Numbered from the stretch's first letter, positions 20,322-30,620 are shown. The stretch is DNA of 64,000 nucleotides from Streptomyces sp. NBC_01460 (GCF_036227405.1 NZ_CP109473.1:4216001-4280000), one strand, 5' to 3'. Notes: generated by a model from the letters alone, not told the origin. Numbers and translations are program-made.

Positions 20322-21452
20322 TCAGCCGGAGAGGCGGACCGGCATGATCAGGTACTTGTACGCGTCGTTCGCCTCGGCGTCGACGGCCGGGCGGCCGCTG
20401 AGCAGCGCCGGCTTGGTCGACGTCGTGAAGGAGAGCTGGGCGACCGGGGAGTCGATCGCGCTGAGCCCGTCCAGCAGGAATGTCGGGTTGAAGGCGATCG
20501 AGATGTCGTCGCCCTCGAGCACGGCGTCGACGCGCTCCACAGCCTGTGCGTCGTCGCTGGAACCGGCCTCCAGGATCAGCACGCCCTGCTCGAAGCTGAG
20601 CCGCACCGGGGTGTTGCGCTCGGCGACGAGCGCCACGCGCTTGACGGCCTCGACGAACGGGGCCGTCTCGATCACCGCGACCGAATTGAACTCGGTGGGG
20701 AAGAGCGTCCGGTACTTCGGGAGGTCGCCCTCGAGCAGCCGCGTGGTCGTACGGCGGCCGGCGCCCTCGAAGCCGATGAGGCCTTCGCCCGCACCGGAAC
20801 CCGACAGCGCCAGCGTCACCGTGTCACCGCTGGTCAGCGCCTTGGCGGTGTCAAGAAGCGTCTTGGCGGGCACCAGGGCCACGGCGGAGGCGTCGGGGTT
20901 CTCCGGCTTCCACAGGAACTCGCGGACCGCGAAGCGGTAGCGGTCGGTCGACGCGAGGGTGACCGTGTCGCCCTCGATCTCGATCCGAACGCCGGTGAGG
21001 ACGGGGAGGGTGTCGTCACGGCCGGCAGCGATGGCGACCTGGGCCGCGGCGGAGGCGAAGACCTCACCGGGGACGGTGCCCGTCGCGGTCGGCATCTGCG
21101 GCAGTGCCGGGTACTCCTCCACAGGCAGGGTGTGGAGGGTGAACCGCGAGGAGCCGCAGACCACCGTCGCCCGTACACCGTCTGTGGAGATCTCCACCGG
21201 CCTGTTCGGCAGGGCACGGCAGATGTCGGCGAGGAGGCGGCCGGACACGAGCACCGTGCCGTCCTCCTCGATCTCCGCGTCCACCGAGACCTTGGCCGAG
21301 ACCTCGTAGTCGAAGCTCGAGAAGCTGAGGGCTCCGTCCTCAGCCTTCAGCAGAAGGCCCGCGAGAACGGGCGCCGGCGGACGGGCCGGGAGGCTGCGGG
21401 CCACCCAGGCCACCGCCTCCGCGAGTACATCGCGCTCCACCCGGATCTTCAC
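20322..21452 (-). CDS. dnaN: DNA polymerase III sliding clamp (beta subunit)
   Basis: A 376-residue clamp made of three repeated domains, beginning MKIRVERDVLAEAVAWVARSLP and ending YLIMPVRLSG; the PVRL end is the conserved clamp C-terminus. The dimer encircles DNA and tethers the polymerase and repair factors. It is the first gene after oriC on the minus strand, followed by gnd, recF, dciA and gyrBA. The ATG has the purine-rich sequence GGAGGCGGTTCC before it. Confidence 0.98.
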   Translation of the reverse strand: MKIRVERDVLAEAVAWVARSLPARPPAPVLAGLLLKAEDGALSFSSFDYEVSAKVSVDAEIEEDGTVLVSGRLLADICRALPNRPVEISTDGVRATVVCGSSRFTLHTLPVEEYPALPQMPTATGTVPGEVFASAAAQVAIAAGRDDTLPVLTGVRIEIEGDTVTLASTDRYRFAVREFLWKPENPDASAVALVPAKTLLDTAKALTSGDTVTLALSGSGAGEGLIGFEGAGRRTTTRLLEGDLPKYRTLFPTEFNSVAVIETAPFVEAVKRVALVAERNTPVRLSFEQGVLILEAGSSDDAQAVERVDAVLEGDDISIAFNPTFLLDGLSAIDSPVAQLSFTTSTKPALLSGRPAVDAEANDAYKYLIMPVRLSG

Positions 21453-21624
21453 CGGAACCGCCTCCTGCTGTTGCTCGCTCGCCCTGCTGGCCTTCGTCGT
21501 CTGACCGGGGCTCCCCGCCGAGGGGCTGGGGGACCACCGGGGTCCAGTCTGACGTACGGCGCCGACAGTCGTTGCTGCTCGGGGTCAAGTCGCGCCAAGT
21601 GGTCGGCCGAGCTCGCCGCTCGAG

Positions 21625-22187
21625 TTGTGCACAGGCCCCACTTCGAAGCGGATTCCTGGCTAACTCTGAGTGGTAGTAGTAGTAGGCCCTGTGGAAACCG
21701 TGGATAACGTCGTTTTCGCAGGTCAGAAGCTGTTTTTTGTCCACCGACCCTGTGGGTGGAACCGGTGGACAACCAGACGTTTCTGTGGACACGCGAAAGT
21801 TCTGCACACCCGATGCACAGGCCGGGGTGACTTCTCCCCAGGGCTGTCCCCAGCTTTACCCGCGTTCCCCACAGCTCAATCGACCTCCCTCGTGTGACGC
21901 CTTTCACTCTCGGCAGTGAAAGGCGGTGTCGGGTTGCCGAACAGTGGACAGGGGTGTGGAGAAGCTGGGGACAACCACGGCCCGCCTGTGGGTCGCCGGT
22001 GGACAACATCATCGGGACCCTGTGGACGAAAAATCTGTCCACAGGCTGTGGATCACTGTTGACCACAAATCCCCAGGCGCGTGACCTGGCCTGATGGAGT
22101 ATCGGCAGCGAGTCCTGTGGACGCAATCTGGACAACTTCGCAGTCCCCAGGCTGTGGACGCCTGTTTCCTCCATCTTCTGTGGAGAA
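21625..22187. other. oriC: chromosomal replication origin oriC (DnaA-box array)
   Basis: The roughly 1-kb gap between dnaN and dnaA contains about 19 nonamers resembling the DnaA box (TTGTCCACA), in both orientations. Starts: 21625, 21690 (weak), 21699, 21737, 21764, 21784, 21844 (weak), 21943, 21955, 21966, 21998, 22021, 22035, 22047, 22059, 22116, 22127, 22153 and 22179. Streptomyces origins are known for about 19 boxes, mostly imperfect. Composition drops locally around 21661-21745 (runs of T), a candidate unwinding zone. The flanks 21453-21624 and 22188-22378 show no boxes or genes. Confidence 0.96.
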
Positions 22188-22378
22188 GGGCTCGTCCGGG
22201 GCAGGTATTCGAACACTCGGCACGGAACCTTGCCCTCCTGCGGGCCGGGAACCAGGGCCGGAGTGAGGGTGTGGAACGGTCTCGGAGCCCTCTGGGGTGG
22301 TTCACGGCGCTCCCGAGCAGCGCTCCTGGGGACGGGTTCAGGGGTTCCTGCCGTCGCTCCCCTGTGCTCCCGACGACG

Positions 22379-22426
22379 AAAGGCGCCCCACCGAGGACGT
22401 CGTGCGGTCCTCGGTGGGGCGCCTTT
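22379..22426 (-). terminator. dnaA terminator
   Basis: A perfect 19-bp stem with a 10-base loop begins 36 bases after the dnaA stop; on the minus strand the arm ends in a short run of T. It also insulates oriC from dnaA transcription. Confidence 0.9.
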
Positions 22427-22462
22427 TCGGGCCGGCCGGGCGGCGGTCGCGGTGCTGGCGCG

Positions 22463-24244
22463 TCAGCCGTTCTTGATGCGGTTGGTCAGCTCGGTGACCT
22501 GGTTGTAGATGGAGCGACGCTCCGCCATCAGAGCCCGGATCTTCCGGTCGGCGTGCATCACCGTGGTGTGGTCGCGCCCGCCGAACTGGGCGCCGATCTT
22601 GGGCAGGGAGAGATCCGTCAGCTCACGGCACAGGTACATGGCGATCTGGCGCGCCGTCACCAGCACACGGCTGCGTGAGGATCCGCAGAGATCCTCCACG
22701 GTCAGTCCGAAGTAGTCCGCGGTCGCCGCCATGATGGCCGGAGCGGTGATCTCGGGAGCCGAGTCCTCGCCGCCCGGGATCAGGTCCTTGAGCACGATCT
22801 CGGTGAGGCCGAGATCCACCGGCTGCCGGTTCAGGCTCGCGAAGGCGGTCACGCGGATGAGCGCGCCCTCCAGCTCGCGGATGTTGCGCGAGATACGGGA
22901 GGCGATGAACTCGAGCACCTCCGGCGGGGCGTTGAGCTGCTCCTGCACGGCCTTCTTGCGGAGGATCGCGATACGCGTCTCCAGCTCCGGCGGCTGCACA
23001 TCGGTGGTGAGACCCCACTCGAACCGGTTGCGCAGCCGGTCCTCGAGGGTCACCAGCTGCTTGGGCGGACGGTCCGAGGACAGCACGATCTGCTTGTTCG
23101 CGTTGTGGAGCGTGTTGAAGGTGTGGAAGAACTCCTCCTGCGTCGACTCCTTGCTCGCCAGGAACTGGATGTCGTCGACCAGGAGGATGTCCACGTCGCG
23201 GTAGCGCTTGCGGAAGGTGTCGCCCTTGCCGTCGCGGATCGAGTTGATGAACTCGTTGGTGAACTCCTCGGAGCTCACGTAGCGCACCCGGGTGCCCGGG
23301 TAGAGGCTCCGCGCGTAATGGCCGATGGCGTGCAGCAGATGGGTCTTGCCGAGCCCCGACTCCCCGTAGATGAACAGGGGGTTGTACGCCTTCGCGGGGG
23401 CCTCGGCGACGGCGACGGCCGCCGCGTGCGCGAAGCGGTTGGACGCTCCGATGACGAAGGTGTCGAAGAGGTACTTCGGATTCAGCCGGGCGTGCGGCTC
23501 ACCGGTACCCGGCGGGGGCGCGGACTGCGTTCCCATGGGGCCGCCGCCGGCCCTTCCGGTCCCGGGCCCGCTCTGGCGGTGCTGGGGCTGCTGATCCTGC
23601 AGGTCGTGGCGGTCACGGCCGTCCCGCTGCTGCTCGTAGCCCTGGTGCTCGGGCGGCTGCGGGCGGTAGTCGTGCTGCGGCTGCTGGGGGCGCGGGCTCG
23701 CGTACGGGTCGCGGTCCTGGTAGCCACCGTGCCGGGGCTGCCAGGAGAGGTCCTCCTGGGCGCGGGGCCAGGCACCGGGCTCGGGGCGGTGCTGCTGGTA
23801 GTCCGGGTAGGCCGGTCGTGCCGTCGGCATCCCGTCGTCGGTGGGCCGCGGGCCGTAGGTGTCGTACCCGTCGTTGCGTGAGGGCTCGTCGTGCTGCGGC
23901 CCCTGGTAGCGGTGGGACTGCTGCCCCTGGTGTTGGCGCATCGGGGGCGCGGGCGGGGAGGGGGGCTCGCCCGCGGAGTCGTCGACGGTGATCGCGATCC
24001 GGATCGGGCGCCCGCACTCACGGGTGAGCGCCTCGCTGATGAGCGGAGCGAGCCGGCCCTCCAGGACCCGCTTGCCCCATTCGTTGGGTACGGCGAGCAG
24101 GGCGGTGTCGGCGACGAGTGCCAAGGGCTGACAGCGCTCGATCCACTGCTTGTCCTTCGGCTCGATGCCCTGCTGGCCCTCCCCGAGGAGTTGCTCCAGC
24201 ACTCGTGGCCACACTGCGGCAAGATCGGCAGGTACGTCAGCCAC
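22463..24244 (-). CDS. dnaA: chromosomal replication initiator DnaA
   Basis: DnaA binds the boxes at oriC, melts the origin and loads the helicase. The 593-residue protein has domain I (about 1-90), a very long Gln/His/Pro/Tyr-rich domain II (about 95-245; typical of Streptomyces and absent in E. coli), an AAA+ domain III with Walker [12 protein letters not shown] (near 293) and Walker [11 protein letters not shown], and domain IV with the DNA-binding signature [15 protein letters not shown] 24244 gives the usual start [12 protein letters not shown]; the frame is open to 24352, but that part is not DnaA-like. It is divergent from rpmH. Confidence 0.98.
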   Translation of the reverse strand: MADVPADLAAVWPRVLEQLLGEGQQGIEPKDKQWIERCQPLALVADTALLAVPNEWGKRVLEGRLAPLISEALTRECGRPIRIAITVDDSAGEPPSPPAPPMRQHQGQQSHRYQGPQHDEPSRNDGYDTYGPRPTDDGMPTARPAYPDYQQHRPEPGAWPRAQEDLSWQPRHGGYQDRDPYASPRPQQPQHDYRPQPPEHQGYEQQRDGRDRHDLQDQQPQHRQSGPGTGRAGGGPMGTQSAPPPGTGEPHARLNPKYLFDTFVIGASNRFAHAAAVAVAEAPAKAYNPLFIYGESGLGKTHLLHAIGHYARSLYPGTRVRYVSSEEFTNEFINSIRDGKGDTFRKRYRDVDILLVDDIQFLASKESTQEEFFHTFNTLHNANKQIVLSSDRPPKQLVTLEDRLRNRFEWGLTTDVQPPELETRIAILRKKAVQEQLNAPPEVLEFIASRISRNIRELEGALIRVTAFASLNRQPVDLGLTEIVLKDLIPGGEDSAPEITAPAIMAATADYFGLTVEDLCGSSRSRVLVTARQIAMYLCRELTDLSLPKIGAQFGGRDHTTVMHADRKIRALMAERRSIYNQVTELTNRIKNG

Positions 24245-24350
24245 AAGGCACGCTCTCTCGCATGTCCCACGAATGTGTGCTTCTCGGGACGGGATGGGTC
24301 GGGTCGGGTGAGGCCCGGCAGGCAGGAAGGAAAGGAACCGGAGTTCATCC

Positions 24351-24393
24351 ACGGTAGTCAGGCCGACCCGCGCGGTTCAAGTTGTTGTCCACA
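24351..24393 (-). promoter_or_regulatory. dnaA promoter with perfect DnaA box
   Basis: On the minus strand TTGAAC (24380-24375) and TACCGT (24356-24351) are separated by 18 bases, a good vegetative promoter for dnaA, about 110 bases before its start. A perfect DnaA box, TTGTCCACA, lies at 24385-24393, just upstream of the -35, fitting DnaA autoregulation. The remaining part of the 381-base dnaA-rpmH gap (24394-24625) must hold the rpmH promoter, but I cannot place it with confidence. Confidence 0.7.
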
Positions 24394-24625
24394 GGCTGTG
24401 TACAGCACGGGGTGATGCGGAGCCGGTTTGACCGAATGGCGCAGCCGCGCGTACCGTGACCAGGTCGAGTTGTCGATGGCTGCTGCCGCCTGCCTCCGAT
24501 GGGCAAAGATCACGATCTGTGATTGTGAAGCGGTGCACTAAGGCGTTTACGCGAGTTCCTCGTGGGCGCACGGTGACAGCCAGGCGATGTCCCGCCAACA
24601 CACGAATCATTTCTGGAGCCCCCGA

Positions 24626-24763
24626 GTGAGCAAGCGCACCTTCCAGCCGAACAATCGTCGTCGCGCCAAGACCCATGGCTTCCGACTGCGCATGCGTACC
24701 CGTGCCGGCCGCGCGATTCTCGCGAACCGCCGTGGCAAGGGTCGCGCCAACCTGTCCGCCTGA
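24626..24763 (+). CDS. rpmH: 50S ribosomal protein L34
   Basis: A 45-residue, strongly basic protein, [20 protein letters not shown] at the N-terminus and ending GKGRANLSA, which is L34. It binds 23S rRNA. GTG 24626 follows TCTGGAGCCCCC. It opens the conserved rpmH-rnpA-yidD-yidC-jag-rsmG cluster and lies 18 bases before rnpA. Confidence 0.97.
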   Translation: MSKRTFQPNNRRRAKTHGFRLRMRTRAGRAILANRRGKGRANLSA

Positions 24764-24781
24764 TCGCGGCCAGGTCATGAC

Positions 24782-25153
24782 GTGCTGCCTACCGAGAATC
24801 GGCTGAGGCGGCGCGAGGACTTCGCAGCCGCTGTACGCCGAGGACGTCGGGCCGGACGCCCGCTACTCGTCGTGCATCTACGCAGCGGTGTTACGGACCC
24901 GCACGTGACAGGGGAGAGTGCTCCCCCGCCACGTGCGGGTTTCGTTGTCAGCAAAGCAGTGGGTGGAGCGGTCGTTCGCACCGCGGTGAAGCGGAAGCTT
25001 CGCCATCTGGTGCGCGATCGGCTTCCTCAGCTGCCCCCCGGTAGCCTTGTTGTCGTACGAGCGCTGCCCGGATCGGGCGACGCCGACCATGCACAGCTGG
25101 CCCGAGACCTGGATGCCGCTCTTCAGCGGCTGCTGGGAGGGGGCGCGCGATGA
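24782..25153 (+). CDS. rnpA: ribonuclease P protein component
   Basis: The protein partner of the RNase P ribozyme, which matures tRNA 5' ends. It has 123 residues and starts [14 protein letters not shown], with the RNA-binding signature [16 protein letters not shown] (the RNR motif, about 65-80). The start is GTG 24782. Its stop overlaps the yidD start (ATGA), giving translational coupling. Confidence 0.95.
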   Translation: MLPTENRLRRREDFAAAVRRGRRAGRPLLVVHLRSGVTDPHVTGESAPPPRAGFVVSKAVGGAVVRTAVKRKLRHLVRDRLPQLPPGSLVVVRALPGSGDADHAQLARDLDAALQRLLGGGAR

Positions 25154-25509
25154 AGTACCCGCTGCTGGCTCTCATCAAGCTGTATCAGTGGACGATCAGC
25201 CCGCTCCTCGGGCCTGTCTGCCGTTACTACCCGTCGTGTTCCCACTATGGATATACGGCGATCGACCGGCACGGTGCGATCAAGGGAACAGCGCTGACCG
25301 CATGGCGCATCCTGCGGTGCAATCCGTGGTCACCCGGCGGCGTGGATCACGTACCGCCACGCAAACGTCCGCGTTGGCACGAACTGCTGCGCAGCTGTGT
25401 GCGTGGCGGCAAGGGCGGGGACTCCGCCGCCGATGTGCCTTCCGGGGGGTCGGTCTCCGAACCCCTGAGCCCGGCCACAGAGACCTCGCCCAATGCTCAA
25501 GGAGCCTGA
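25150..25509 (+). CDS. yidD: membrane protein insertion efficiency factor YidD
   Basis: This 119-residue protein has the complete YidD core (about 1-80): a short amphipathic N-terminal helix, [31 protein letters not shown] and [18 protein letters not shown], with the conserved cysteines and Pro/Trp residues. It has a 40-residue hydrophilic C-terminal extension that is variable in the family. It assists YidC-dependent membrane insertion at the inner face of the membrane. It overlaps rnpA by 4 bases and is followed by yidC after 3 bases. Confidence 0.93.
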   Translation: MKYPLLALIKLYQWTISPLLGPVCRYYPSCSHYGYTAIDRHGAIKGTALTAWRILRCNPWSPGGVDHVPPRKRPRWHELLRSCVRGGKGGDSAADVPSGGSVSEPLSPATETSPNAQGA

Positions 25510-25512
25510 TTA

Positions 25513-26787
25513 GTGGACACGATTGCCAGTCTGTTCAGCTTTATCACCACGCCCGTCTCATGGGTCATCGTCCAGTTCCACAAGCTGTACGGAGCGCTCT
25601 TCGGCGATGACACGGGGTGGGCCTGGGGCCTGTCCATCGTGTCCCTGGTGGTCCTGATCCGGATCTGCCTGATCCCGCTTTTCGTGAAGCAGATCAAGTC
25701 GACCCGGAACATGCAGGTGCTCCAGCCGAAGATGAAGGCGATCCAGGAGCGCTACAAGAACGACAAGCAGCGTCAGTCCGAAGAGATGATGAAGCTGTAC
25801 AAGGAGACGGGGACCAACCCCCTCTCCTCGTGCCTTCCCATCCTGGCGCAGTCCCCGTTCTTCTTCGCCCTCTATCACGTGCTCTCGGCCATCGCCTCGG
25901 GCAAGACGATCGGTGTCATCGACCAGCCGCTGCTGGACAGTGCCCGTCAGGCTCATATCTTCGGTGCCCCGCTGGCCGCCAAGTTCATGGACAGCGAGGA
26001 GAAGGTCTCGGCGCTCGGCGCCTCGCTGACCGACGTTCGTGTCGTCACCGCGATCATGATCGTGATGATGTCCGCGTCGCAGTTCTTCACGCAGCGCCAG
26101 CTGATGACGAAGAACGTCGACCTGACGGTGAAGACTCCGTACATGCAGCAGCAGAAGATGCTGATGTACATCTTCCCGCTGATCTTCGCGGTCATGGGGA
26201 TCAACTTCCCCGTGGGTGTCCTCGTGTACTGGCTGACCACCAACGTCTGGACCATGGGTCAGCAGATGTACGTGATCAACCAGAACCCGACGCCCGGCAG
26301 CAAGGCGCAGGACCAGTACCTCGGCCGTCTGCTGAAGAGCGTGACGGCGCACGGTGAGGTCCGTGGCAGGACGCGGCGCAACACCGTCAAGCGGATCTTC
26401 GCCAAGGGCACCGACCGCAACGACATCGAGCGCAAGTTCATCACCGGTCTGAGCAAGCTCGGCCTCGCCGCCCAGGAGGACGGGACGGTCGCGAAGAGCG
26501 AAGCCGCTGTCCTCGAGGCAGAGGGTGGTACGGCGCCCAAGCGCCAGCAGCCGAAGCGGCAGACCAAGGCGAAGCGTCACACCGCCGCCACGCACGCCGG
26601 TGCGGCGAAGGAGGAGGACGAGGGCTCCAGCGGTTCGGAGTCCAAGACCTCGCTCGAGAAGCAGGACGCATCGCAGGACGACAAGCCGAAGCCGACGGGC
26701 AAGCCCGCCGCGTCCGGCTCCTCACGCCAAGCCAAGTCCGGACAGCGCAAGGGCCCGCAGCGGCCCAAGCACCCGTCCAAGAAGTAA
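25513..26787 (+). CDS. yidC: membrane protein insertase YidC
   Basis: A 424-residue Oxa1/YidC-type insertase. The N-terminal helix (about 10-25) and a five-helix core are visible, including the conserved cytoplasmic hairpin ([42 protein letters not shown]). There is no large periplasmic P1 domain, as expected in a Gram-positive. The C-terminal 130 residues are basic and disordered (Lys/Gln/Ser-rich, ending KHPSKK), typical of ribosome-binding tails in YidC of actinobacteria. GTG 25513 follows AAGGAG. Confidence 0.96.
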   Translation: MDTIASLFSFITTPVSWVIVQFHKLYGALFGDDTGWAWGLSIVSLVVLIRICLIPLFVKQIKSTRNMQVLQPKMKAIQERYKNDKQRQSEEMMKLYKETGTNPLSSCLPILAQSPFFFALYHVLSAIASGKTIGVIDQPLLDSARQAHIFGAPLAAKFMDSEEKVSALGASLTDVRVVTAIMIVMMSASQFFTQRQLMTKNVDLTVKTPYMQQQKMLMYIFPLIFAVMGINFPVGVLVYWLTTNVWTMGQQMYVINQNPTPGSKAQDQYLGRLLKSVTAHGEVRGRTRRNTVKRIFAKGTDRNDIERKFITGLSKLGLAAQEDGTVAKSEAAVLEAEGGTAPKRQQPKRQTKAKRHTAATHAGAAKEEDEGSSGSESKTSLEKQDASQDDKPKPTGKPAASGSSRQAKSGQRKGPQRPKHPSKK

Positions 26788-26801
26788 GAAGGAGTCCATC
26801 C

Positions 26802-27311
26802 GTGACGGACGGCACCATCACCACGGCCGCTGAGGGCAGCGACACTCTGACCCGCCTCGAGCAGGAGGGGGAGATTGCGGCTGACTACCTCGAAGGCCTG
26901 CTCGACATCGCCGACCTCGACGGCGACATCGACATGGACGTGGAGGCGGACCGGGCCGCGGTCTCGATCATCAGCGAATCGCCGCGTGACCTGCAGAAGC
27001 TCGTGGGCCGTGACGGTGAGGTGCTGGAGGCGCTGCAGGAACTGACGCGCCTGGCCGTTCACCGCGAGACCGGAGACCGCAGCCGGCTGATGCTGGACAT
27101 CGGCGGCTTCCGCGCCAAGAAGCGCGAGGTTCTCGCGGCGCTGGGTGCCAAGGCCGCGGACGAGGTCAAGAGCTCGGGCGAGCCGGTGAAGCTGGAGCCG
27201 ATGACGCCGTTCGAGCGCAAGGTCGTGCACGACGCGGTCGCGGCCGCTGGTCTGCGCAGCGAGTCCGAGGGCGAGGAGCCTCAGCGCTTCGTCGTCGTTC
27301 TCCCGGCCTGA
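26802..27311 (+). CDS. jag: Jag/KhpB family RNA-binding protein (KH and R3H)
   Basis: This 169-residue protein has an acidic N-terminus, a KH-like domain (about 45-100, with VGRDGEVLEALQELTRLAVHR as the GxxG region) and an R3H domain (about 110-168, with EPMTPFERKVVHDAVA and the RFVVVLP end). The N-terminal Jag segment is short. Members bind small RNAs and affect cell wall synthesis in Firmicutes; the role in Streptomyces is not established. GTG 26802 follows AAGAAGGAG. Confidence 0.93.
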   Translation: MTDGTITTAAEGSDTLTRLEQEGEIAADYLEGLLDIADLDGDIDMDVEADRAAVSIISESPRDLQKLVGRDGEVLEALQELTRLAVHRETGDRSRLMLDIGGFRAKKREVLAALGAKAADEVKSSGEPVKLEPMTPFERKVVHDAVAAAGLRSESEGEEPQRFVVVLPA

Positions 27312-27327
27312 CCGGATCCTTGTACTG

Positions 27328-27362
27328 TCGGCCCCGTCTGTTCGCAGGCGGGGCCGATCTTT
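27328..27362 (+). terminator. terminator after jag
   Basis: A 13-bp stem (one G-U pair) capped by a stable TTCG tetraloop and followed by TCTTTG. It ends the rpmH-to-jag transcript, so rsmG probably has its own promoter or depends on read-through. Confidence 0.88.
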
Positions 27363-27410
27363 GTCAGCCCGATAGTCAGCGCGCTAGTGCGGTACGGAAG
27401 GACGGTTCCC

Positions 27411-28127
27411 GTGACGGAGGAAGCAGAGCTCCCTCAGGCGCCCAAGGAGGCGCAGGCGGTATTCGGTGAGTTCTTCCCCGAGGCTGTCAGGTATGCCGAA
27501 CTGCTCGCGGACGCGGGCGTCAAGCGCGGGCTGATCGGCCCTCGCGAGGTGCCGCGTCTCTGGGAGCGGCACCTGCTGAACTGTGCGGTGCTCTCCGAGG
27601 TGGTTCCCGAGGGTGTCACGGTGTGCGACGTGGGATCAGGGGCCGGGCTTCCCGGCATCCCCCTCGCGCTGGTGCGCCCTGACCTGAAGATCACGTTGCT
27701 GGAGCCGCTGCTGCGCCGCACGAACTTCCTCCAGGAGGTCGTCGAGCTCTTGGGGCTCGACCATGTGACGGTCGTCCGGGGCCGTGCCGAAGAGGTTCTC
27801 GGAACGCTTCAGCCCGTTCACGTCGTGACGGCACGGGCGGTTGCCCCGCTCGACCGGCTCGCTGGGTGGGGAGTACCTCTGCTCCGCCCGTACGGAGAGA
27901 TGCTGGCGCTCAAGGGCGGGACAGCCGAGGAGGAGATTCAGGGGGCGCGTGCCGCCCTGAGCAAGCTCGGGGTGGTGGAGACCGAGGTGCTGCAGGTCGG
28001 TGAGGGGCTGGTCGATCCGGCGTCCACGGTGGTGCGGGTAGTGGTCGGGGAGAGCCCCGGCGGTGTGAGGTTCGCCGCAAAGCGGGCCAAGGCCGCGCGG
28101 GTGGGCCGTACCCGACGACGTCGCTGA
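27411..28127 (+). CDS. rsmG: 16S rRNA (guanine527-N7)-methyltransferase RsmG
   Basis: It methylates G527 of 16S rRNA using S-adenosylmethionine; loss gives low-level streptomycin resistance. The protein has 238 residues from GTG 27411, which gives the usual start VTEEAELPQAP; a GTG 24 bases earlier (27387) is possible. Visible motifs are RLWERHLLNC, the SAM-binding loop CDVGSGAGLPGIPLALVRPD and the block VTARAVAPLDRL. A hairpin terminator overlaps its stop codon. Confidence 0.95.
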   Translation: MTEEAELPQAPKEAQAVFGEFFPEAVRYAELLADAGVKRGLIGPREVPRLWERHLLNCAVLSEVVPEGVTVCDVGSGAGLPGIPLALVRPDLKITLLEPLLRRTNFLQEVVELLGLDHVTVVRGRAEEVLGTLQPVHVVTARAVAPLDRLAGWGVPLLRPYGEMLALKGGTAEEEIQGARAALSKLGVVETEVLQVGEGLVDPASTVVRVVVGESPGGVRFAAKRAKAARVGRTRRRR

Positions 28128-28162
28128 GCGACAGCTCAGTGAGGTTCTTTTTGTCTTTTTTC
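28124..28162 (+). terminator. rsmG terminator with T-rich tail
   Basis: The 6-bp stem CTGAGC/GCTCAG with a GACA loop overlaps the stop codon of rsmG and is followed by an unusually T-rich stretch (28146-28162), rare in this genome. Confidence 0.75.
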
Positions 28163-28260
28163 TGCCTATGGAGACTCTTTGCGAAGATGCTCCATGCAAG
28201 CAGCGATATGCCCTAGCTGCGGAGTGTCGGGACTCTGCCGCTGGGCTGCAAGGGCATCGT

Positions 28261-28274
28261 GTTTCACGTGAAAC
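28261..28274. other. parS: parS site 3
   Basis: An exact 14-bp palindrome upstream of parA, between the rsmG terminator and the likely parA start. Confidence 0.95.
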
Positions 28275-28357
28275 GTCGATCTCTGCTGCAGGGCATCATC
28301 GACCGCGGTCGTGCGGCTGCTGCGCCGCGCGACCGCAAGCCCGCAAGGGTTCCCAAG

Positions 28358-28384
28358 TTGTCCACAGAACCGGATTCATCCACA
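28358..28384 (+). promoter_or_regulatory. pair of DnaA boxes upstream of parA
   Basis: A perfect TTGTCCACA (28358-28366) and a second match to the Streptomyces consensus, TCATCCACA (28376-28384), lie in direct orientation 18 bases apart, 37 bases before the preferred parA start. The first is flanked by the two parS sites at 28261 and 28547. Confidence 0.65.
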
Positions 28385-28420
28385 GAACAGTCGGCCTCGC
28401 TGGTTCACGACCCCGAAAGC

Positions 28421-29515
28421 ATGGCAGGCTCTGTTCATTGCGAGCCTGTAGTCGAGGAGAGTGAATCCTTGCGGTCCGACGCCAACATCGCGGGACCGAT
28501 GACCGATCCGGTCCCCGGTCCCCGTACCGAGTCCCTGGGGGATGGTGTTTCACGTGAAACACCGCCGCCCATGGACGACACACCTATCGGTCGTGCCGCT
28601 CAGCTGGCGGTCGAGGCCCTTGGCCGCGCCGGCGAAGGGCTGCCACGGCCGGACCGGACGCGGGTCATGGTTGTCGCCAACCAGAAGGGTGGTGTCGGCA
28701 AGACGACCTCGACGGTCAATCTCGCCGCATCGCTCGCACTCCATGGTGCCCGTGTCCTGGTGGTGGACCTCGACCCGCAGGGGAATGCCTCCACTGCTCT
28801 GGGGATCGACCATCACGCGGAAGTCCCCTCCATCTACGACGTCCTGGTGGAGAGCATGCCGCTCTCCGAGGTAGTACAGCCGGTGCCGGATGTCGAAGGT
28901 CTCTTCTGTGCCCCCGCGACCATCGATCTCGCCGGTGCGGAGATCGAGCTGGTGTCGCTGGTGGCGAGGGAGAGCCGACTGCAACGGGCGATCCAGGCCT
29001 ATGACCAGCCGCTGGACTACATCCTCATCGACTGTCCGCCCTCACTCGGCCTGCTGACGGTCAACGCCCTCGTGGCCGGGGCAGAGGTGCTCATTCCGAT
29101 CCAGTGCGAGTACTACGCGCTGGAGGGTCTCGGACAGCTACTGCGCAACGTCGACCTGGTCCGAGGGCATCTCAACCCCGACCTGCACGTGTCGACGATC
29201 CTGCTCACCATGTACGACGGCAGGACGAGGCTCGCGTCACAAGTCGCTGAGGAGGTGCGCACCCACTTCGGCAAGGAGGTGCTGCGCACCAGCATCCCGA
29301 GGTCTGTACGGATCTCGGAGGCGCCGAGCTACGGGCAGACCGTCCTGACGTACGATCCGGGCTCCAGCGGATCCCTGTCCTACCTCGAAGCGGCCCGTGA
29401 GATCGCGCTGCGAGGGGTTGGGGTGCATTACGAGGCCCAGCACGCCCCTGCGGGGGAGCCTGCCCACACGGGCGTCCAGAACAGTCGGCAGAGCAATTCG
29501 GAGGGCATGCAGTGA
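28421..29515 (+). CDS. parA: chromosome partitioning ATPase ParA
   Basis: ParA polymerises along the hyphal tip and moves ParB-origin complexes. The Walker-type ATPase domain is intact: deviant Walker [20 protein letters not shown], switch region [15 protein letters not shown] and [19 protein letters not shown]. The N-terminal 80-odd residues are disordered and contain a parS read as VSRET. The start is uncertain: ATG 28421 (364 residues, used here), TTG 28469 with the best ribosome site (GAGGAGAG at 28454-28461; 348 residues) or ATG 28499. The frame is open to GTG 28259. parB overlaps its stop (GTGA). Confidence 0.95.
   Translation: MAGSVHCEPVVEESESLRSDANIAGPMTDPVPGPRTESLGDGVSRETPPPMDDTPIGRAAQLAVEALGRAGEGLPRPDRTRVMVVANQKGGVGKTTSTVNLAASLALHGARVLVVDLDPQGNASTALGIDHHAEVPSIYDVLVESMPLSEVVQPVPDVEGLFCAPATIDLAGAEIELVSLVARESRLQRAIQAYDQPLDYILIDCPPSLGLLTVNALVAGAEVLIPIQCEYYALEGLGQLLRNVDLVRGHLNPDLHVSTILLTMYDGRTRLASQVAEEVRTHFGKEVLRTSIPRSVRISEAPSYGQTVLTYDPGSSGSLSYLEAAREIALRGVGVHYEAQHAPAGEPAHTGVQNSRQSNSEGMQ
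28547..28560. other. parS: parS site 4, inside parA
   Basis: An exact 14-bp palindrome in the 5' coding part of parA, read as V-S-R-E-T in the disordered N-terminus before the ATPase domain. Confidence 0.95.
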
Positions 29516-30603
29516 GTGAGCGTCGTAGAGGGCTGGGGCGTGGACTCGGTGCGCTGATTCCCGCCGCTCCCCAGGAGAAGCAGATCGCGAGCCCTGCGTC
29601 CGGTGCGGGCGCGTCACCCGTACTGACCGCCGAGCGAGGGGTGGCTGCTGCGAAGCTGGCCGCTCTTCCCTCCGGCGCACTGGTTCCGGAGCCGAGTTCG
29701 CCCGTCGGGGAAGCGGAGCCCCTTGAGGAGCAGACGAATTCCGCGGGCGCCTACTTTGCCGAGATTCCGCTCCCTTCGATCACGCCCAACCCGAAGCAGC
29801 CTCGTGAGGTCTTCGACGAGGACGCTCTGGCGGAGCTGGTCACCTCCATCAAGGAGGTGGGTCTCCTCCAGCCTGTCGTCGTGCGCAAGGTCGCTGAGGA
29901 CCGCTACGAGCTCATCATGGGTGAGCGCCGTTGGAGGGCCTGCGGTGAAGCCGGCCTGGAACGCATCCCGGCCATCGTCCGTGCGACCGATGACGAGAAG
30001 CTCCTTCTCGACGCGCTGCTGGAGAACCTCCACCGCGCTCAGCTGAACCCCCTGGAAGAGGCGGCGGCGTACGACCAGCTTCTGAAGGACTTCAAGTGCA
30101 CCCATGACCAGCTGGCGGACCGGATCGGGCGGTCCCGCCCTCAGGTCTCGAACACGCTCCGGCTGCTGCGGCTCTCCCCGCCGGTACAGCGCAGGGTCGC
30201 GGCAGGAGTCCTCTCGGCCGGTCATGCGAGGGCGCTGCTTTCGGTGGACGACTCAGAGGAGCAGGACCGGCTGGCTCACCGCATCGTGGCCGAAGGGCTC
30301 TCGGTACGGGCGGTCGAGGAGATCGTGAATCTTCTCGGATCCGAGCCCACGAGTTCTGCGAAGCCCCGGGGACCCAGGGCCGGCGGTCGGCTCTCGCCGG
30401 CTCTGACCGATCTTGCCTCGCGTCTCTCGGACCGTTTCGAGACCCGAGTGAAGGTCGATCTCGGTCAGAAGAAGGGAAAGATCGTCGTCGAGTTCGCCTC
30501 GATGGAGGATCTGGACCGCATTCTCGGCAGCCTTGCTCCGGGTGAGGGACGCGTGCTGGAGCGGAGCGTCGAGGAAGAGCAGGCTGCGTCCGACGAGGCC
30601 TGA
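29512..30603 (+). CDS. parB: chromosome partitioning protein ParB
   Basis: ParB is a CTP-dependent clamp that loads at parS and spreads to form the segregation complex. It has 363 residues: N-terminal ParA-contact motif [14 protein letters not shown], the ParB/Srx nuclease-fold domain (about 80-175) with PKQPREVF and the CTP-binding GERRWRA (137-143), a helix-turn-helix (about 185-225, [23 protein letters not shown]) that reads parS, and a C-terminal dimer domain. GTG 29512 overlaps the parA stop. Ten exact target sites lie in this window. Confidence 0.97.
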   Translation: MSERRRGLGRGLGALIPAAPQEKQIASPASGAGASPVLTAERGVAAAKLAALPSGALVPEPSSPVGEAEPLEEQTNSAGAYFAEIPLPSITPNPKQPREVFDEDALAELVTSIKEVGLLQPVVVRKVAEDRYELIMGERRWRACGEAGLERIPAIVRATDDEKLLLDALLENLHRAQLNPLEEAAAYDQLLKDFKCTHDQLADRIGRSRPQVSNTLRLLRLSPPVQRRVAAGVLSAGHARALLSVDDSEEQDRLAHRIVAEGLSVRAVEEIVNLLGSEPTSSAKPRGPRAGGRLSPALTDLASRLSDRFETRVKVDLGQKKGKIVVEFASMEDLDRILGSLAPGEGRVLERSVEEEQAASDEA

Positions 30604-30620
30604 GTCCGCCGGACGTGCAC

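Noticed and set aside
28259..28420. Extended ParA N-terminus starting at parS (MFHVKR...)
   Set aside because: The GTG overlaps parS, there is no ribosome site, and the added residues are low in complexity.
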